Source: Aphrophora alni (Eukaryota > Arthropoda > Insecta > Hemiptera > Aphrophoridae). Taken from it: a stretch of 64,000 bases of DNA. Below the pieces are notes generated by a model. It made no database searches. It was not told the origin of the DNA and saw only the letters and a list, made by a program, of their open reading frames with translations. Position numbers and translations under genes: made by a program. The stretch lies in NCBI GenBank assembly GCA_963513935.1, contig OY740765.1, positions 76,615,718 to 76,679,717 on the forward strand. Reading direction: 5' to 3'. Positions 11,125-22,757 of the stretch are shown piece by piece; the stretch's first letter is position 1, and the number at the start of each line of letters is the position of its first letter.

Positions 11125-14100
11125 TCTTACTTTGGGTGTACTTCAGCCGTTAAGGCTTACTGTGTGCCCCCAAGGCATCATCCTATGGATCCAGAAGCTC
11201 AACGAACTTGAAGAATCTTTCCTATAAGGTTGTCTTGGAGAATTGTTAGGCCTTTCTCCACATGTCCAAAGATACCTATCCTCTCCTGCTCAAGGCTGCT
11301 ACAGTCTAAATGCAGATGGTCTGCAGTTTCATCATGTATTTCACATCTCCACAGAGGTTCTGCTGTAAATATACCCATCCTGTGCATATGTTTTCTAAAG
11401 TGGCCATGTCCTGTAATCCAGCCTACCACTTTCATAATATTGAACCGGCTTAACTTTATAAGATCGGATGCAATTTTTTTGTAGAGGGGGTACGAAGTGT
11501 GAGTCTACTCACTCTGAAATCTGAGATGTTTCTCCGCCTTCTCCCGTGCTCTTTCTCAGCCCAAGTATTGATGGCAAACATAGACATTTTCTTTGAGATT
11601 CCACAAAACGGTTCTGGTCCTGTAAATTTCGTTACCGATGCTTTATTTGCCAGCATGTCAGTCTTTTCATTTCCGCTAATTTCAGCATGTCCTGGCATCT
11701 AACAAAGAATAACATTGCTAGGGGGCACCTAGCTGTGATCCCAGACTAGCTTTAACCTAAATTCTTTTTAATCTATTGCTTTCAATGCTGCCTGACTGCT
11801 GCTATAGAATTGAATCTCCTTATCTGTGTATCCAAGTCTTAAATTTTTTTGGACACATTCCATTAAGGTTGTTATTTTGAACTGGAATACTGTGGGGTAA
11901 AGCCCCATTGGTACCGAAGTTGTCTGACCAAGTTTATTTGCACAGATACCTGCGGTTCCACCTTCAGTTTTTGAACCGTCTGTAACCACTCCAGTTCTCC
12001 TAGAAGTATAGGTTTTCTTCCCTCAGACCATTTCTCGCATTCTGGTATTATCACTACAAATGGCTTTGAGAAGGAATAACGTGTGTTTATATGAACAGAG
12101 ATCATGTCTAATACGTAATCTCCCGTGGCCATTGTTATGATTTTAGAGTGTCTGGACCATGGGACTGTCTCCATAAACCCTCACATTGTAAGCAATTAGC
12201 ATAGCTTCTGTCCTAATGAACAGGACTATAGGAAGATTGTTAAGGTAGCAGTCCAAAGATGCTCCAGGGGCACTACAAACAATTCCTGTAACCGTAAGAT
12301 ATTCAACTCTCTGAATTCCCACCAGTCTTACAGCTGATCTCTGGATTTCTACTTTAGGCCACCACACAACAGCATCATACATTATAGCAGGTCTAACCAC
12401 AGAGAGGTGTAAAGGCCGAAACATCAGCTTCGGCCTTAAACTCCATGTTCCACCAATCACGAGCCTGCATGCCATAATTGAGCATTTACCCCTACATCGA
12501 ATCCATGGTTTATATGTGAACCCCAGTTAAGTCTGTTATCGAGGACAACACTAAATACTTAACCTTGATTCCCATTTTGATTACATTACCGAAGGTAGTT
12601 AGTGGGCCAATACCCTCCAACTTCCTTCATCTAGTAAATGGAATAATTTCAGTCTTAGCTAGATTCACTGTCAATCCAACCTTCTTGCTACAACGTTCAA
12701 CTGTCCTTAGTGCTAATCTAAGCAGTTCCGTGACAGTTGATGTAAACTTTCCTACTACAAGTATCACAACATCATTGGCATAGCCCTGAGCAAACACCCC
12801 AGTGTTGGTAAGATTACTGATATGGTCATCAACCACTTGAGGTTCCACAACAAGGGGTACATACTCCTCTCTGTGGATATCCTTGAGTTGCATCGACCTC
12901 TACATCCTTGCCATGCAGTGAAGATTTTATAACCCTGTTTTCCAACATGGTCTTAATCCATCTACTTACTAATCCATCAATTCCACGACCCAGATCCTCC
13001 TTCATAATGGACTGAGCTGTGGTGTTATCAAAAGCTCCTTCAATATATAGAAATGCACCTAATGTCACTTCTTTATTGTCGAGAGCATTTTCTATTCTAC
13101 TCACCAACTGACGCAGAGCAAAGTCCCAGGATTTCCCTGGGGTATAAGCATCTTGATTAATATGTAAAGTGTTCTCCATTAATACTCCTTCCTACAGAAA
13201 CCTATGTATTATCATCTGCAGTACCTTTAGAATAAATGAGGAGAAGCTTTGTGGCAAAATGACTTAGGTTCATATAACTCACCTTTTCCGACTTAGGTTT
13301 AAACACGACCCTGGAAACCCTCCAATCTTATGGGATGTATTCGGATACATCCCATAAGATTGGGATGGGCGAGGCTGGCTCTGTATAGCCCACAGAGCAC
13401 AGGCAATATGCTTTCAATGCCTTGCTGCATGCAAACAAGTCTAATTCCATCTCCACCCTGAGATTTGTATGGGTCAAAAATGTACCAACTGCCTATTTGA
13501 TTTGATTAAATGTTATGTTACGATTGCCCAATTTTCAATCATTAGTACTTACGTTGAGACAAGTCTGCTTACACTTAGGTGTATTCTCCCACATATCTTT
13601 TCTTATGATGCATCCTGGAAAGTGGGTGTTTAAGAGGATTTCCAACACCTCTCTAGCTTCCACAAGAAAGTTACCATTAGTATATCTAATAGTTTCTATT
13701 GGTGAGATAGGATCCTTGGATATTATCCTCTGGATTCTAGCAGTTTCCTGTACTCCTTCAATGTCTGTACACAACTTCCTCCATGAGTACCTTTTCGCCT
13801 GCCTTACCTTTTTGTTATATTAGGACAACACTCTGTGATATGTGTTCCAACACCCACATTTCTCGGCCTTTCTGAAAAGGAGCCCTCTTTCTGAGTGCTG
13901 ACAGTTCAAGATTTCACCATTTTACTCTTCAGACCTAACGTGAGTTAGTGGACAATTCGTCTCAAACAAAGTCATTATAGCTTCTCTAAAGTATTCAGAC
14001 GTTCTATCAAGATCATCTATGTTGCTAATCTTACCTGAAAGTTTCTTGATTTTCTCTTCCAGATCATTTTTATATAATTTCCAGTCTGTTCTGGGGTTCC

Positions 14101-14256
14101 TAGAGGTAATTTTCTCATGCTTGAGGTCACCAATCCTAAAGCTTATAAGTATATGATCTGACAATGATGGCTCTAGCAAGACATGCCAACTATATACCCT
14201 ATTCATGATTAGATTATTACACAGTTTTAAGGTCAATGACCTCTCTTCTGACTCTT
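11125..14256 (-). pseudogene. LINE (I/LOA/R1-like) reverse transcriptase and RNase H, degraded
   Basis: On the - strand, in order from 14256 downward: the C-terminal part of an AP endonuclease (..LEPSLSDHILISF.. near 14160), a linker, reverse transcriptase pieces including FLYIEGAFDNTT (about 13040) and the catalytic box read as YANDV (about 12769-12783) where YADD is usual, and an RNase H with VTDGSK..GG (about 11980) and GHAEISGNEKTDMLA (about 11690). Frameshifts and stops break it into many short frames. An RNase H downstream of the RT points to the I/LOA/R1 group of insect non-LTR elements. The 3' end falls near 11125 and no poly-A is evident. Confidence 0.82.
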
Positions 14257-17120
14257 TTAACCCTGGAACCGGTGCGGCGACCTACAGTAGGTCGCCCACG
14301 TGTTCCGAAGTGATTTCACCTACTCTTAATCACGTATTTTGCCATTCAACGTTACGCCCACTTAAAATTGTCCCATCGCAATAAATAAAATACCGTTGGA
14401 AAGCTAATGTTCCGTAGATGCATATCATGCAAAAAAAAAAAATACCACAAAGCGTTATAAATAATATTCCAAAAATTGGTGAAGTTCGCATATTTTTGAT
14501 GCGAAACGTCCAAGTTTTACGTTAACAAGTTTTAAACAAAACATTCGTCTCGTTTGTCAATTATTCCTATTTCGAAATTTCAATCTGTCACATCTGACAT
14601 AACACTGCTTGATAGATCGCGCCTTTCTCTTCAAAACCGTGTTTTTCAAATGTTTCCAACTAGTATAGTTTTTATTATATAAAAATTAAACCAAATCAAG
14701 AATTTTAATGCTATTTTACACGCTAAAAATTACATTTTTTGCAATTCAACTTTTATCCTAGTAGATATTATATTATCGAAATGTATTCTATACCATTGAA
14801 AAGGTAATCTTTCAATGTTTCATAACCAGGTTTAGAAAAAATTAAGCTGCGTAAAATATAATAACACGACTTGACTGAAGTTGATGTTCATAACGCCAGG
14901 ATGCGACATTTTGCCGCGGCGAGTTTTATATAGAAAATATCACCTATATGTTCATATATTTTTTCGAAATGGTAAAACTTGTCCAAATGTTACAAGTTGA
15001 CAATATTATATAGTATTTTTCTTCCTCTTTCGAACTATGAAGACGAAATCATCCTAATTTATATAGTTTAGGAGTTATATACGATGTGGCTTACTGAATA
15101 TTTTGGTCTCCTTGTGATTTTCAGTCGCTAGACGGTATTCAATATTTCTACGTTGCCGGCATTGATTTAACCGTTAAATCTTGCACCATTTTAAAGACAA
15201 GACTTCAATCTTTAATTTTGTGTATGTTACAAACTTGTGAGTTGAAAATTAGCCAGGCAGCTTTGTTACAAAGTCCCTCCATTATCCCAAGAAATCGGCA
15301 CATTTGTTGAGAAGTCGTTGTTGAGACAGTAAGTTTGGTATTTCTGTCTTTTTATTTTTGTGAATATTTAGTCCTTTGAAACGTGGTTTTTATTATATTT
15401 TGATTATACTATGTATAATCAATGTGATTGTGTTTATGAATTGTTATTTTATTAGTGGATATTGAAAATATACAGTAAGTGATTGAAAATTCTAGTCTAA
15501 CCTGCACAGGGTCCAAGATTTGGTTAGGCCTATTGTGTCCATAATTTTGTTTAATTTCATTTACACAATGAAAATTAAAATTGTAGGGTAGCTTTAGTGC
15601 ATTATTTTGATTGATTTATTCATATTATATGTTATATTTGTATAGGCCTAAGCCTATTTATTTCTGGATTCATTTAGGCCTATCTTACCCACAACATGAT
15701 CTGTGAAGTCAGATTTATTATTATTATTAGACAATACATATAAATTTATACATTGTATAAATTGATTTAGACTTTTACCAACATTTATTCACAACTATAT
15801 TGCAAAACTTTTGTATATATTAAAAAAATTCTAAAATTTTTTTTTATTTGTTTTATATACCTATTTCTGTGGAATTTTGCCTCGGTTACAGGGTAAATTT
15901 GTTGATTCTGTGCGTAATAACTCTAAAATGTTTCCATATAAATTTTTTTGCATTACACACATAAAATCTATGTATATTTGTGAGAACATAGGTAATAAAA
16001 ACTTTTGTTTAGAATAAAAATTATATTTTTGATTACTGTTTGAATATAGTTAGTCAATATTCACATTTTACGTAAAAATGTACCACGCCTAATGAAAATT
16101 TTCAAAATTGATTTTTCTTTTTAGCAACTTTTATCCACAAATATATTACAAATCTGTAGTAATATTTAAAAAAAATCATAAAAAATATTTAATATGGTTT
16201 ATGTACCGATTTCTGTGTAATTTTGCCTCGGTTACAGGGTAAATTTGTTGATTCCGTGCACAATAACTCTAAAATGTTTCCATATAAATTTTTTTGCATT
16301 ACACGCATAAAATCTATGTATATTTGTGAGAACATAGGTAATAAAAACTTTTGTTTAGAATAAAAATTATATTTTTGGTTACTGTTTGAATATAGTTAGT
16401 CAATATTCACATTTTACGTAAAAATGTACCACGCCTAATGAAAATTTTCAAAATTGATTTTTCTTTTTAGTAACTTTTATCCACAAATATATTACAAATC
16501 TGTAGTAATATTTAAATAAAATCATAATAAAATTTTAATATGGTTTATGTACTGATTTCTGTGAAATTTTACTCTACGTTACTCTTCGATTTTTTGGTAT
16601 TTGACCAAAATATTCCAAATGTGATACATCTAAATTTTTTTTCTCTACACAGCTAAATTCTATGCACCTTTCTGAATATAATGACATATAGAAGTTGTAT
16701 AAAAAATATATATTACTATTTTTACTGAATTTTTGAAAAAAAAATGACAAAATTCTGTTTTTCCGTTAACCATTTTTATTATTTTTTTAAATGTAACAAA
16801 TTTTTTATTTTTTCCTTCTAAATATATTCACAAATAATACACAAAAATTGTGTATATCTTAGAAATAGGTAGTAAGCTATTGATTTTGGAATATACAGGT
16901 TTTTCTGAAAAAAAGTTAATATCATTTTTGACATCTAACATACTTACTCCAAAACCGTTTCAAAAAAAAAATTTTTTTATTACATAAATGAATTCTATGC
17001 ATCTTCCTGAGAAAAATGATGTCTTATAAGTTAGGTTTTGTATACAAATAATATATTTTATTAATTTTTAAACAAACGAAGAATTTTTAAGAAAATTAAC
17101 ATGACCGGTTGTAGGGTTAA
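14257..17120 (+). mobile_element. TTAA-family MITE copy B, complete (2,864 bp)
   Basis: Begins TTAACCCTGGAACCGGTGCG and ends ACCGGTTGTAGGGTTAA, so the ends are inverted repeats matching at 13 of the first 15 bases, with TTAA at both borders. It splits the LINE endonuclease exactly at a TTAA. A perfect hairpin with 10-bp arms, GGCGACCTAC/GTAGGTCGCC, sits at about 14276-14296. A block of about 346 bp is tandemly duplicated (15840-16185 and 16186-16530). It has no open frame of note. I use this copy as the reference for orientation of the family. Confidence 0.88.
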
Positions 17121-17530
17121 CAAATGTTGGTTCATTACTTATATTAACAATCATAAGGTTATTGGAGATAATGTAATCTAAAAGTGACTCACTTCTCACA
17201 TTTGTGTCAGTGCTCCTCCACACCACATTGTGAGCATTCACATCACATCCCAGGACAACGTCAGATCTTTCCCTGCTTGCATGTTCCACAAGGTTATGCA
17301 GTCCCTTTGTAGGTGGTCTACTGTCATCATCATCATCATCATCATATGGGAGATAGACGGATGGCAGTAGTGGGGTCCTTCCCAAGTCCTTCATCACCAG
17401 CTTCACCACCGTGATGTCTCTGGAACAGTGTTCTAGAATAGGCGTACAATTTAGTCTATTGCTAGTTAAAATACATGTTCTAGGAATAATACAATTAGGA
17501 GCAGCACTAATCGGAATATGTGAAATTACC
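17121..17530 (-). pseudogene. LINE endonuclease N-terminal part, split from 11125-14256
   Basis: The - strand reads an AP-endonuclease-like protein: PNCIIPRTCILTSNRLN, then SRDITVVKL, then PSVYLPYDDDDDDD, LGCDVNAHNVVW and LLDYIISNNLMIVN, ending EPTFV at the TTAA insertion. GCDxNAHxxxW and the following STDTNxRxExL are the usual endonuclease landmarks of I/LOA/R1-group LINEs. The reading frame resumes beyond the TTAA element at 14256. The 5' part (ORF1 and the start of the endonuclease) is missing, so the copy is 5' truncated near 17530. Confidence 0.82.
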
Positions 17531-19036
17531 GAATGCGAATTTCGATAACTATTTTATACAAAATTTAAATATATAAAAATTAACACACAAAATATTGTCC
17601 GAGTGTAAAATCATTGATTTAGATAGCAAGGTGTTATCACAATGACTAGCATTAAGCTTAGTAGAAATGAGGTGGGAGAACTACTTGGCCTTGAACGGAT
17701 GTTTGTATTAATTTGTTATCAGGTCTATGCACCTCAGCATCAAAAATTTATTCATACATTTTTCTGTCTTCTGTGATAGGAGGAAGTACGGTTTAAGATT
17801 GACTTTAATAGTAAAATTAATTCTAATAGTTGTTTGATTATGATTTGTAGAAAAACTGGAAAAAAACTATTTTCAGAATTGATGAATTTATTATTATTAT
17901 TTTTTTAAATCGAAAATAATTAATGATTGTCAAACTGAAAACTACATGTCTTATCTATATTTTGCCATTTTAAAATAATTTTCTTCTGTTTTTGTGTTAT
18001 TGGCAAAATGTTATGTAGGTTATATCATGTCTGCAAGTTTCAGTAAATAGGCTACCTACTTACTACAAAGAAATCGTACAAATCAAATAGAGAGATTTGT
18101 GACTAAATTAAATAGGGACAGAACTTAGTTTGAATAAAAAACAATATAGAAAATGTCCTAAGTTTTAGATTTAAACTCTGTGTTATCGTGTTAATTATTT
18201 TCTTCTTTACAAGTTAAGTAAACAAAGCAGACCTTTAGAAAGAGAGAGATATCTGAAATAAATTTGTTTCATTCATCCTGTTGCCTCCAACATGTATCAA
18301 TAAAACGAAACAAAAGTGATAAATGAAAGAAAGAAAATACTGTGTGTTTTAAAAACACCCTACAATACAGTCTCCGAATAGGCAAGATTTTAAACGATCT
18401 ACTGCTATTGTTGTTTATGACAGGAAAGGGGAGGTGTATATTGCATACACATTGATTGAAAACATCTAATTGCAACGTAATGCTGTACTGTCCCAACAAT
18501 AACCTTGGATGCTAACCGTCCATAAAGCATTGTTAAAAAATTACTACGAGTTTTTTCCAATCCTCTTAATTTTGGTAGCAATCAGTAGCTGAGATTTTGA
18601 GCTTTATTTTTTATATCAATGGCAATACAATATTTAGTTTTCAAATGTTGGTAATGCTTTACAAATTATATGATGCACTCGTCAGCTGATGTCAAGCTTT
18701 TCGTAGGTGTTGCGTTGTTGCATCAGTGATATTAGTTTGTGTTATGATAATATAACTTAAATAGTATTATGTAAATGTTTCTCTTGTTTTCAATAACATT
18801 ATGGATATTTTAAATATTGAAAAAACTAAAATTTGTCCAGATTTATGTGTTCTAGAAGTTTTATATATATAAAACTGTTTTCAAATTATTTCATCAACAA
18901 GAGGTAATATTTTTATCATTACTTAAGCATGTTATTTAGAGTTTTCTGAGTTAAATGGTATTTAACACATTGTATCTATGATTTTTTATAAATTTGTTAC
19001 AAAAATAAATACTGCTACTTTTGGAGTAGTTAACCG

Positions 19037-19040
<4 letters not shown>
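17531..19040. other. Interior of the hAT composite, no recognised feature
   Basis: AT-rich sequence between the LINE 5' truncation and the dinucleotide run. I find no frame with family resemblance and no terminal repeats. It may be original hAT interior or intronic filler. Confidence 0.4.

Positions 19041-19111
<71 letters not shown>
19041..19111. repeat. (AC)n(AT)n microsatellite
   Basis: About 20 AC units are followed directly by about 15 AT units. It lies inside the hAT composite. Confidence 0.95.
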
Positions 19112-19116
<5 letters not shown>

Positions 19117-19261
19117 TATAATGCTTGGAAAGGCTTATTAGATAAAGTGACCCATGAGAATTCAACGCTTGGACATATTTCAATTATTTATTTAAGAAAT
19201 TGGTTAATTTTGAATAACAATTAACCTATCTTGGAAAATACTCCATAAAATTGAAAATACT

Positions 19262-20688
19262 CCATTTTCAAAATTAAAAAAAAAAAAAATTATAGAAAAA
19301 GGTAAATTGGTCATTTTTTTTTTCAAGAATTTACCAAAAATAGTAATATATATTTTATACAAAAGTTCTATATATATCATTATATTCAGAAAGGTGCATA
19401 GAATTTAGGTGTGTAGTGAAAAAAAATGTTAGATGTAAAACATTTGGAGTTTTTTGGTCAAATACCAAAAAATCGAAGAGTAACGGAGAGAATAATTTCA
19501 CAGAAATGGTAATCTACACCATACTAATAGATTTTTGAATTTTTTCAACGATTACTAGAGATTTGTAATATATTTGTGAAAAAAATAATAATTTGTTACA
19601 TTTTCAAAATAAAAATAACGATTTCCCCTAAAAAGTGATACTCTGACGAGTGAGGTTAGGTTTGACACCTCGAAAATTTAGGCGTAATTAGTAACTTTCT
19701 AAAGCTAGGCCTAAGACAAAATCATTAGATTGCACTAAAACAATATACTTTACAAAGAATAACACACATATTCACTTGTATAATCAAATAAAACACTCAA
19801 TATAAGAAAATTTGCTTATATCCTAAATTTACAACATACCTCTTAGGTTATCCTAAATATAAACCGTTCACAAACTAGAAATTCACTCAAAAACATAAAC
19901 TTTAGAAATAAAAACACATATATTGTAACTTGTATACACAATTTATATACAATTTGTATACACAAACCTTCAAAATAACAGAAATAATAAAAATATTACC
20001 CAAATGCCACGCCCTTTTGCGTGTCATTTTGATTCACAGACTCGCGTAAGATTGCCTATGTTTCGTCTTGAAAAGAAGCTACAGAAAATAATAGTAAGAA
20101 TTATCAAGTGGTACCAACTTGTAGAATGAAATTTCCTCTACAACATACTATAAAGTTCAATTACAAAAATTCAATTTAGTAATTGATTATGTCATTTAGT
20201 AAACTGCACCGAATCCCAAGTGAATTTCGTGTCGTCAGGTTTCTACAATCGTCAAATAGAAATATCTTGCGATTTGTGAGACGCAGAAAAATTTGTAATC
20301 TACGGTTAGAAAGAGAAACATATGATCTATAGAACAGTGTTTTGGTCAACTTTTTTGACAGAAAAATAGAATTGTAATCATATGGGGAAAAATGGCGTCG
20401 CTTTTACTAAAAATCGCAGAGTTCAAATCTACGATTTTACCCATCAAAAATGTGCGAACTTCACCAATTTTTGGAATAATATTTATAATGTTTTGTGGTA
20501 TTTTTTTTTTGCATGATTATGCATCTACGGAACATTAGCTTTCCAACGGTATTTTATTTATTGCGATAGAACGATTCTAAATGGGCGTATTGTTGAATTG
20601 CAAAATACGTGTTTTAGAGTTGGTGAACTAAAACCATATGTCACATACCAACCTGCAAGCGGGTTGTTCGCCAGGTCGAGGGTTTTAA
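19262..20688 (-). mobile_element. TTAA-family MITE copy C, truncated, inverted
   Basis: Reverse orientation relative to copy B. It matches the family from a block with CCATTTTCAAAATT through the TTTCTGTCAAA and CACCAATTTTTGGAATAATA regions to the left terminus, which reads GGTCGAGGGTTTTAA (perfect AGGGTTAA lost). A CAACC/GGTTG mini-hairpin lies near the terminus. The other end is missing; a TTAACCTATCTTGG at 19220 might be a degenerate terminus. Confidence 0.7.
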
Positions 20689-21450
20689 TAATATAATCTT
20701 ATTTTCTTAAATAAAGCTGTGCTTAGTGTTTTTATTCCTTGTGTAAAATCAGTAATGTCTATTTTCTGCCTGTAATTTTTACCTCTCCTCACCTCTTCTC
20801 CATGATTGCTGCTTTAACTGGGTTATTTGGTTCCTGGATGATATACCTCTTCTTCTTCTTTTTTTATTGTGTCCCTTCTAACAATAGGTTAATATTATTT
20901 AATACTAAAATAAAAAAAATAATAAAAAAATTTAATAAAAAATGTTGAGTAATAAAGATAATCTTAGTAATAGATTATTTTAGTTCAGTTGTGTTGCTTT
21001 TTGATGCACTTTCATTAATATAGGCCACGGAGTAACCAATTTGACAATATCAATGACACTTACTACTGAATATACTATGTGAATTATAAAATTTTTCAAT
21101 TTTCTTGAAATTTAACACAATTAAAATAAATTAAATTTTTCTTCAAGTTATAATTTTTAAATCGGATTTTCTTTATTGGGCTGTTGTTTAAATAAAATGA
21201 TTGAAATGGGAATATTTTGGTTTCCGTATATCTAGTGATGCACGTTGTAATTAAGTTGTCTCATTTGAAGGGGAAAAGAGGGGCATTAACTTAGGCAGCT
21301 TACATCCTATCTCTTGGTAATGTCCTCTGATCTAAACATGTTTTGAAGGGTGATTATAGATAAATATCATAACCGTTAGTTTCTTATTGAATATCTATTA
21401 TGAATGTTTTTTCTCAATTCATTATTTTATATTACATTGAGCTTTCATTG
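20689..21450. other. Interior of the hAT composite, no recognised feature
   Basis: AT-rich sequence with no coding signal. The part nearest the right end, from about 21470, begins the GAGC-rich subterminal region of the hAT. Confidence 0.4.
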
Positions 21451-21523
21451 TAGTATTATTCTATCGGTTTGGGCCATGTCGAAAATCGAGTCAAAGCAAG
21501 ACCTGCTCAGACAACCGTGCTGA

Positions 21524-21637
21524 GTTCATAAAATTGAATTAGGCTCATAAAATCAAGTTAAGCTCATAAAATCAAATCGAGCTTGGAAAATTGAGCTGAT
21601 CTCGAAGAATCAAGCCAGGCTTGATAAATCTTAGCCT
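21524..21637. repeat. 19-bp subterminal tandem repeat, 6 units
   Basis: Six consecutive 19-bp units, the second and third reading GCTCATAAAATCAAGTTAA and GCTCATAAAATCAAATCGA; the others diverge. Similar GAGC/AAATCGAG sequence appears at the left end of the hAT (about 11065-11115). Subterminal repeats of this sort are typical transposase binding arrays in hAT elements. Confidence 0.7.
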
Positions 21638-21722
21638 CAATATCTTTAGGGTCATTCAAAACTTGAGCCGAGCCCTTGACTTGGCTTGAAATATTGAGGG
21701 CTTGCACATCCCTATAATCTTG

Positions 21723-22370
21723 CCAAAACCTTACACTTTGGAATATACTGTAGTATCCTATATTAATAAACTATTTAACTTACATAAATAAATATTAAAA
21801 GTAAAACACAAATATAATGAAAAGTTCACAGATGATGTGAGCAAACACGCATACAGATTGACATACACATTTACATTCTATTATTTTATTTACATACTAG
21901 TTGATGGCCCCAGTTTCACCTGAGGATAGTTGGGATATTTTTATAAAGAAATAATTTTTTTAGCACCACCCTAATGGTGGTGCTATATAAATAAATTATT
22001 CCCAAATACAGCAATATACCATTTTTGATCAAAATCGACCCATAACAAAGATACGATTCTTGTTTAAGGGGTATAAAACACCCTTGTAATGGAACATTTT
22101 CAAAATCCTTTCTTAGTATGGCGTCTACAGACCTACCCCAAACCATGTTAAAAAATTTATAGCTCTCGGCTTCTTGGATCCAGAGATTTCGTGATCAATC
22201 AGTGGGTTTTGACTTTTTTATATTTAGATTTTCATCCATTAACAATTTTTTGGCATATTTATTTAGTGCAAAAAATGCAAAAAACCAAATGATATTTTAA
22301 ATTTATTGCACTAAAGAATACCAGTACAGCTTTCAAATGTATTGTTTTATAATTAATATCTTTATTACAG
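21723..22370. other. CLASP intron before the TOG2 exon, contains a hairpin
   Basis: Contains a perfect hairpin, TAGCACCACC-CTAAT-GGTGGTGCTA, at 21961-21985. Outside the core it extends imperfectly through AATAATTT/AAATTATT. The acceptor TTTATTACAG ends at 22370. No coding signal. Confidence 0.55.
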
Positions 22371-22528
22371 CTGCTGCAGGTGCAGTGGATGAAGAAGCAT
22401 TTATAAATGCATTTGAAGATGTACCAGCAATACCTTTAATTTCACATAAGGAACTGGACATGGTTATGAGAAAGATACGGGAGCAAATAAATGCTAGTGG
22501 TGAAAACTGGGATAAAAGAGTAGATGCT
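22371..22528 (+). CDS. CLASP: CLASP exon, start of TOG2
   Basis: A 158-nt exon with acceptor CTTTATTACAG and donor GTAAGT. It reads AAGAVDEEAFINAFEDVPAI, then SHKELDMVMRKIREQINA, then GENWDKRVDA. The GAVDExxFxxAFxDVP start and the W(D)xR motif are diagnostic of the second TOG domain of CLASP/Orbit/MAST proteins (recalled vertebrate CLASP reads nearly the same). TOG2 of CLASP is an arched HEAT-repeat domain that suppresses microtubule catastrophe at plus ends and at kinetochores. The exon completes a codon begun at 8061 and ends in phase 0. It joins seamlessly to the exon at 57315, 34.8 kb downstream. Confidence 0.93.
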
Positions 22529-22757
22529 GTAAGTATTACTTTATATGTTGTAGACTGTTTTCATGCACTGCAATCTTTTTGTTTGAATTACTACAAGATT
22601 TTTTTCTCTGGTTTCTAATATAATGAGAACCAATAACTAGGGGTAGGTGAATCATAAATTTTAAATTCGAATCAAATTTTTGCGGAAAATTTTCATCGGT
22701 ATAACTATTGTAAAACCTTTCTGGAAAATCAGGTTACAATAGAAATTATGCTAGTAT

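Larger units (their letters stand above)
11035..21714. mobile_element. hAT-like element, composite, with 8-bp target duplication
   Basis: The sequence TAATCTTG occurs at 11027-11034 and again at 21715-21722. Just inside, the left end reads TAAGGGTGTGC and the right end reads GCACATCCCTA, which are inverted repeats matching at 9 of 11 positions. An 8-bp duplication with TA(A/G)GG..CC(C)TA ends fits hAT-superfamily transposition. Both ends carry GAGC/AAATCGAG-rich subterminal sequence, including six 19-bp repeats at 21524-21637. No hAT transposase is visible. The interior is filled by a later LINE (11125-14256 and 17121-17530), a TTAA element (14257-17120), a microsatellite and another TTAA copy (19262-20688). 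The original element was therefore much shorter. Confidence 0.72.

Noticed and set aside
22337..22618. 93-codon independent ORF around the TOG2 exon
   Set aside because: Only 22371-22528 is conserved; both flanks run into intron across clear splice sites.
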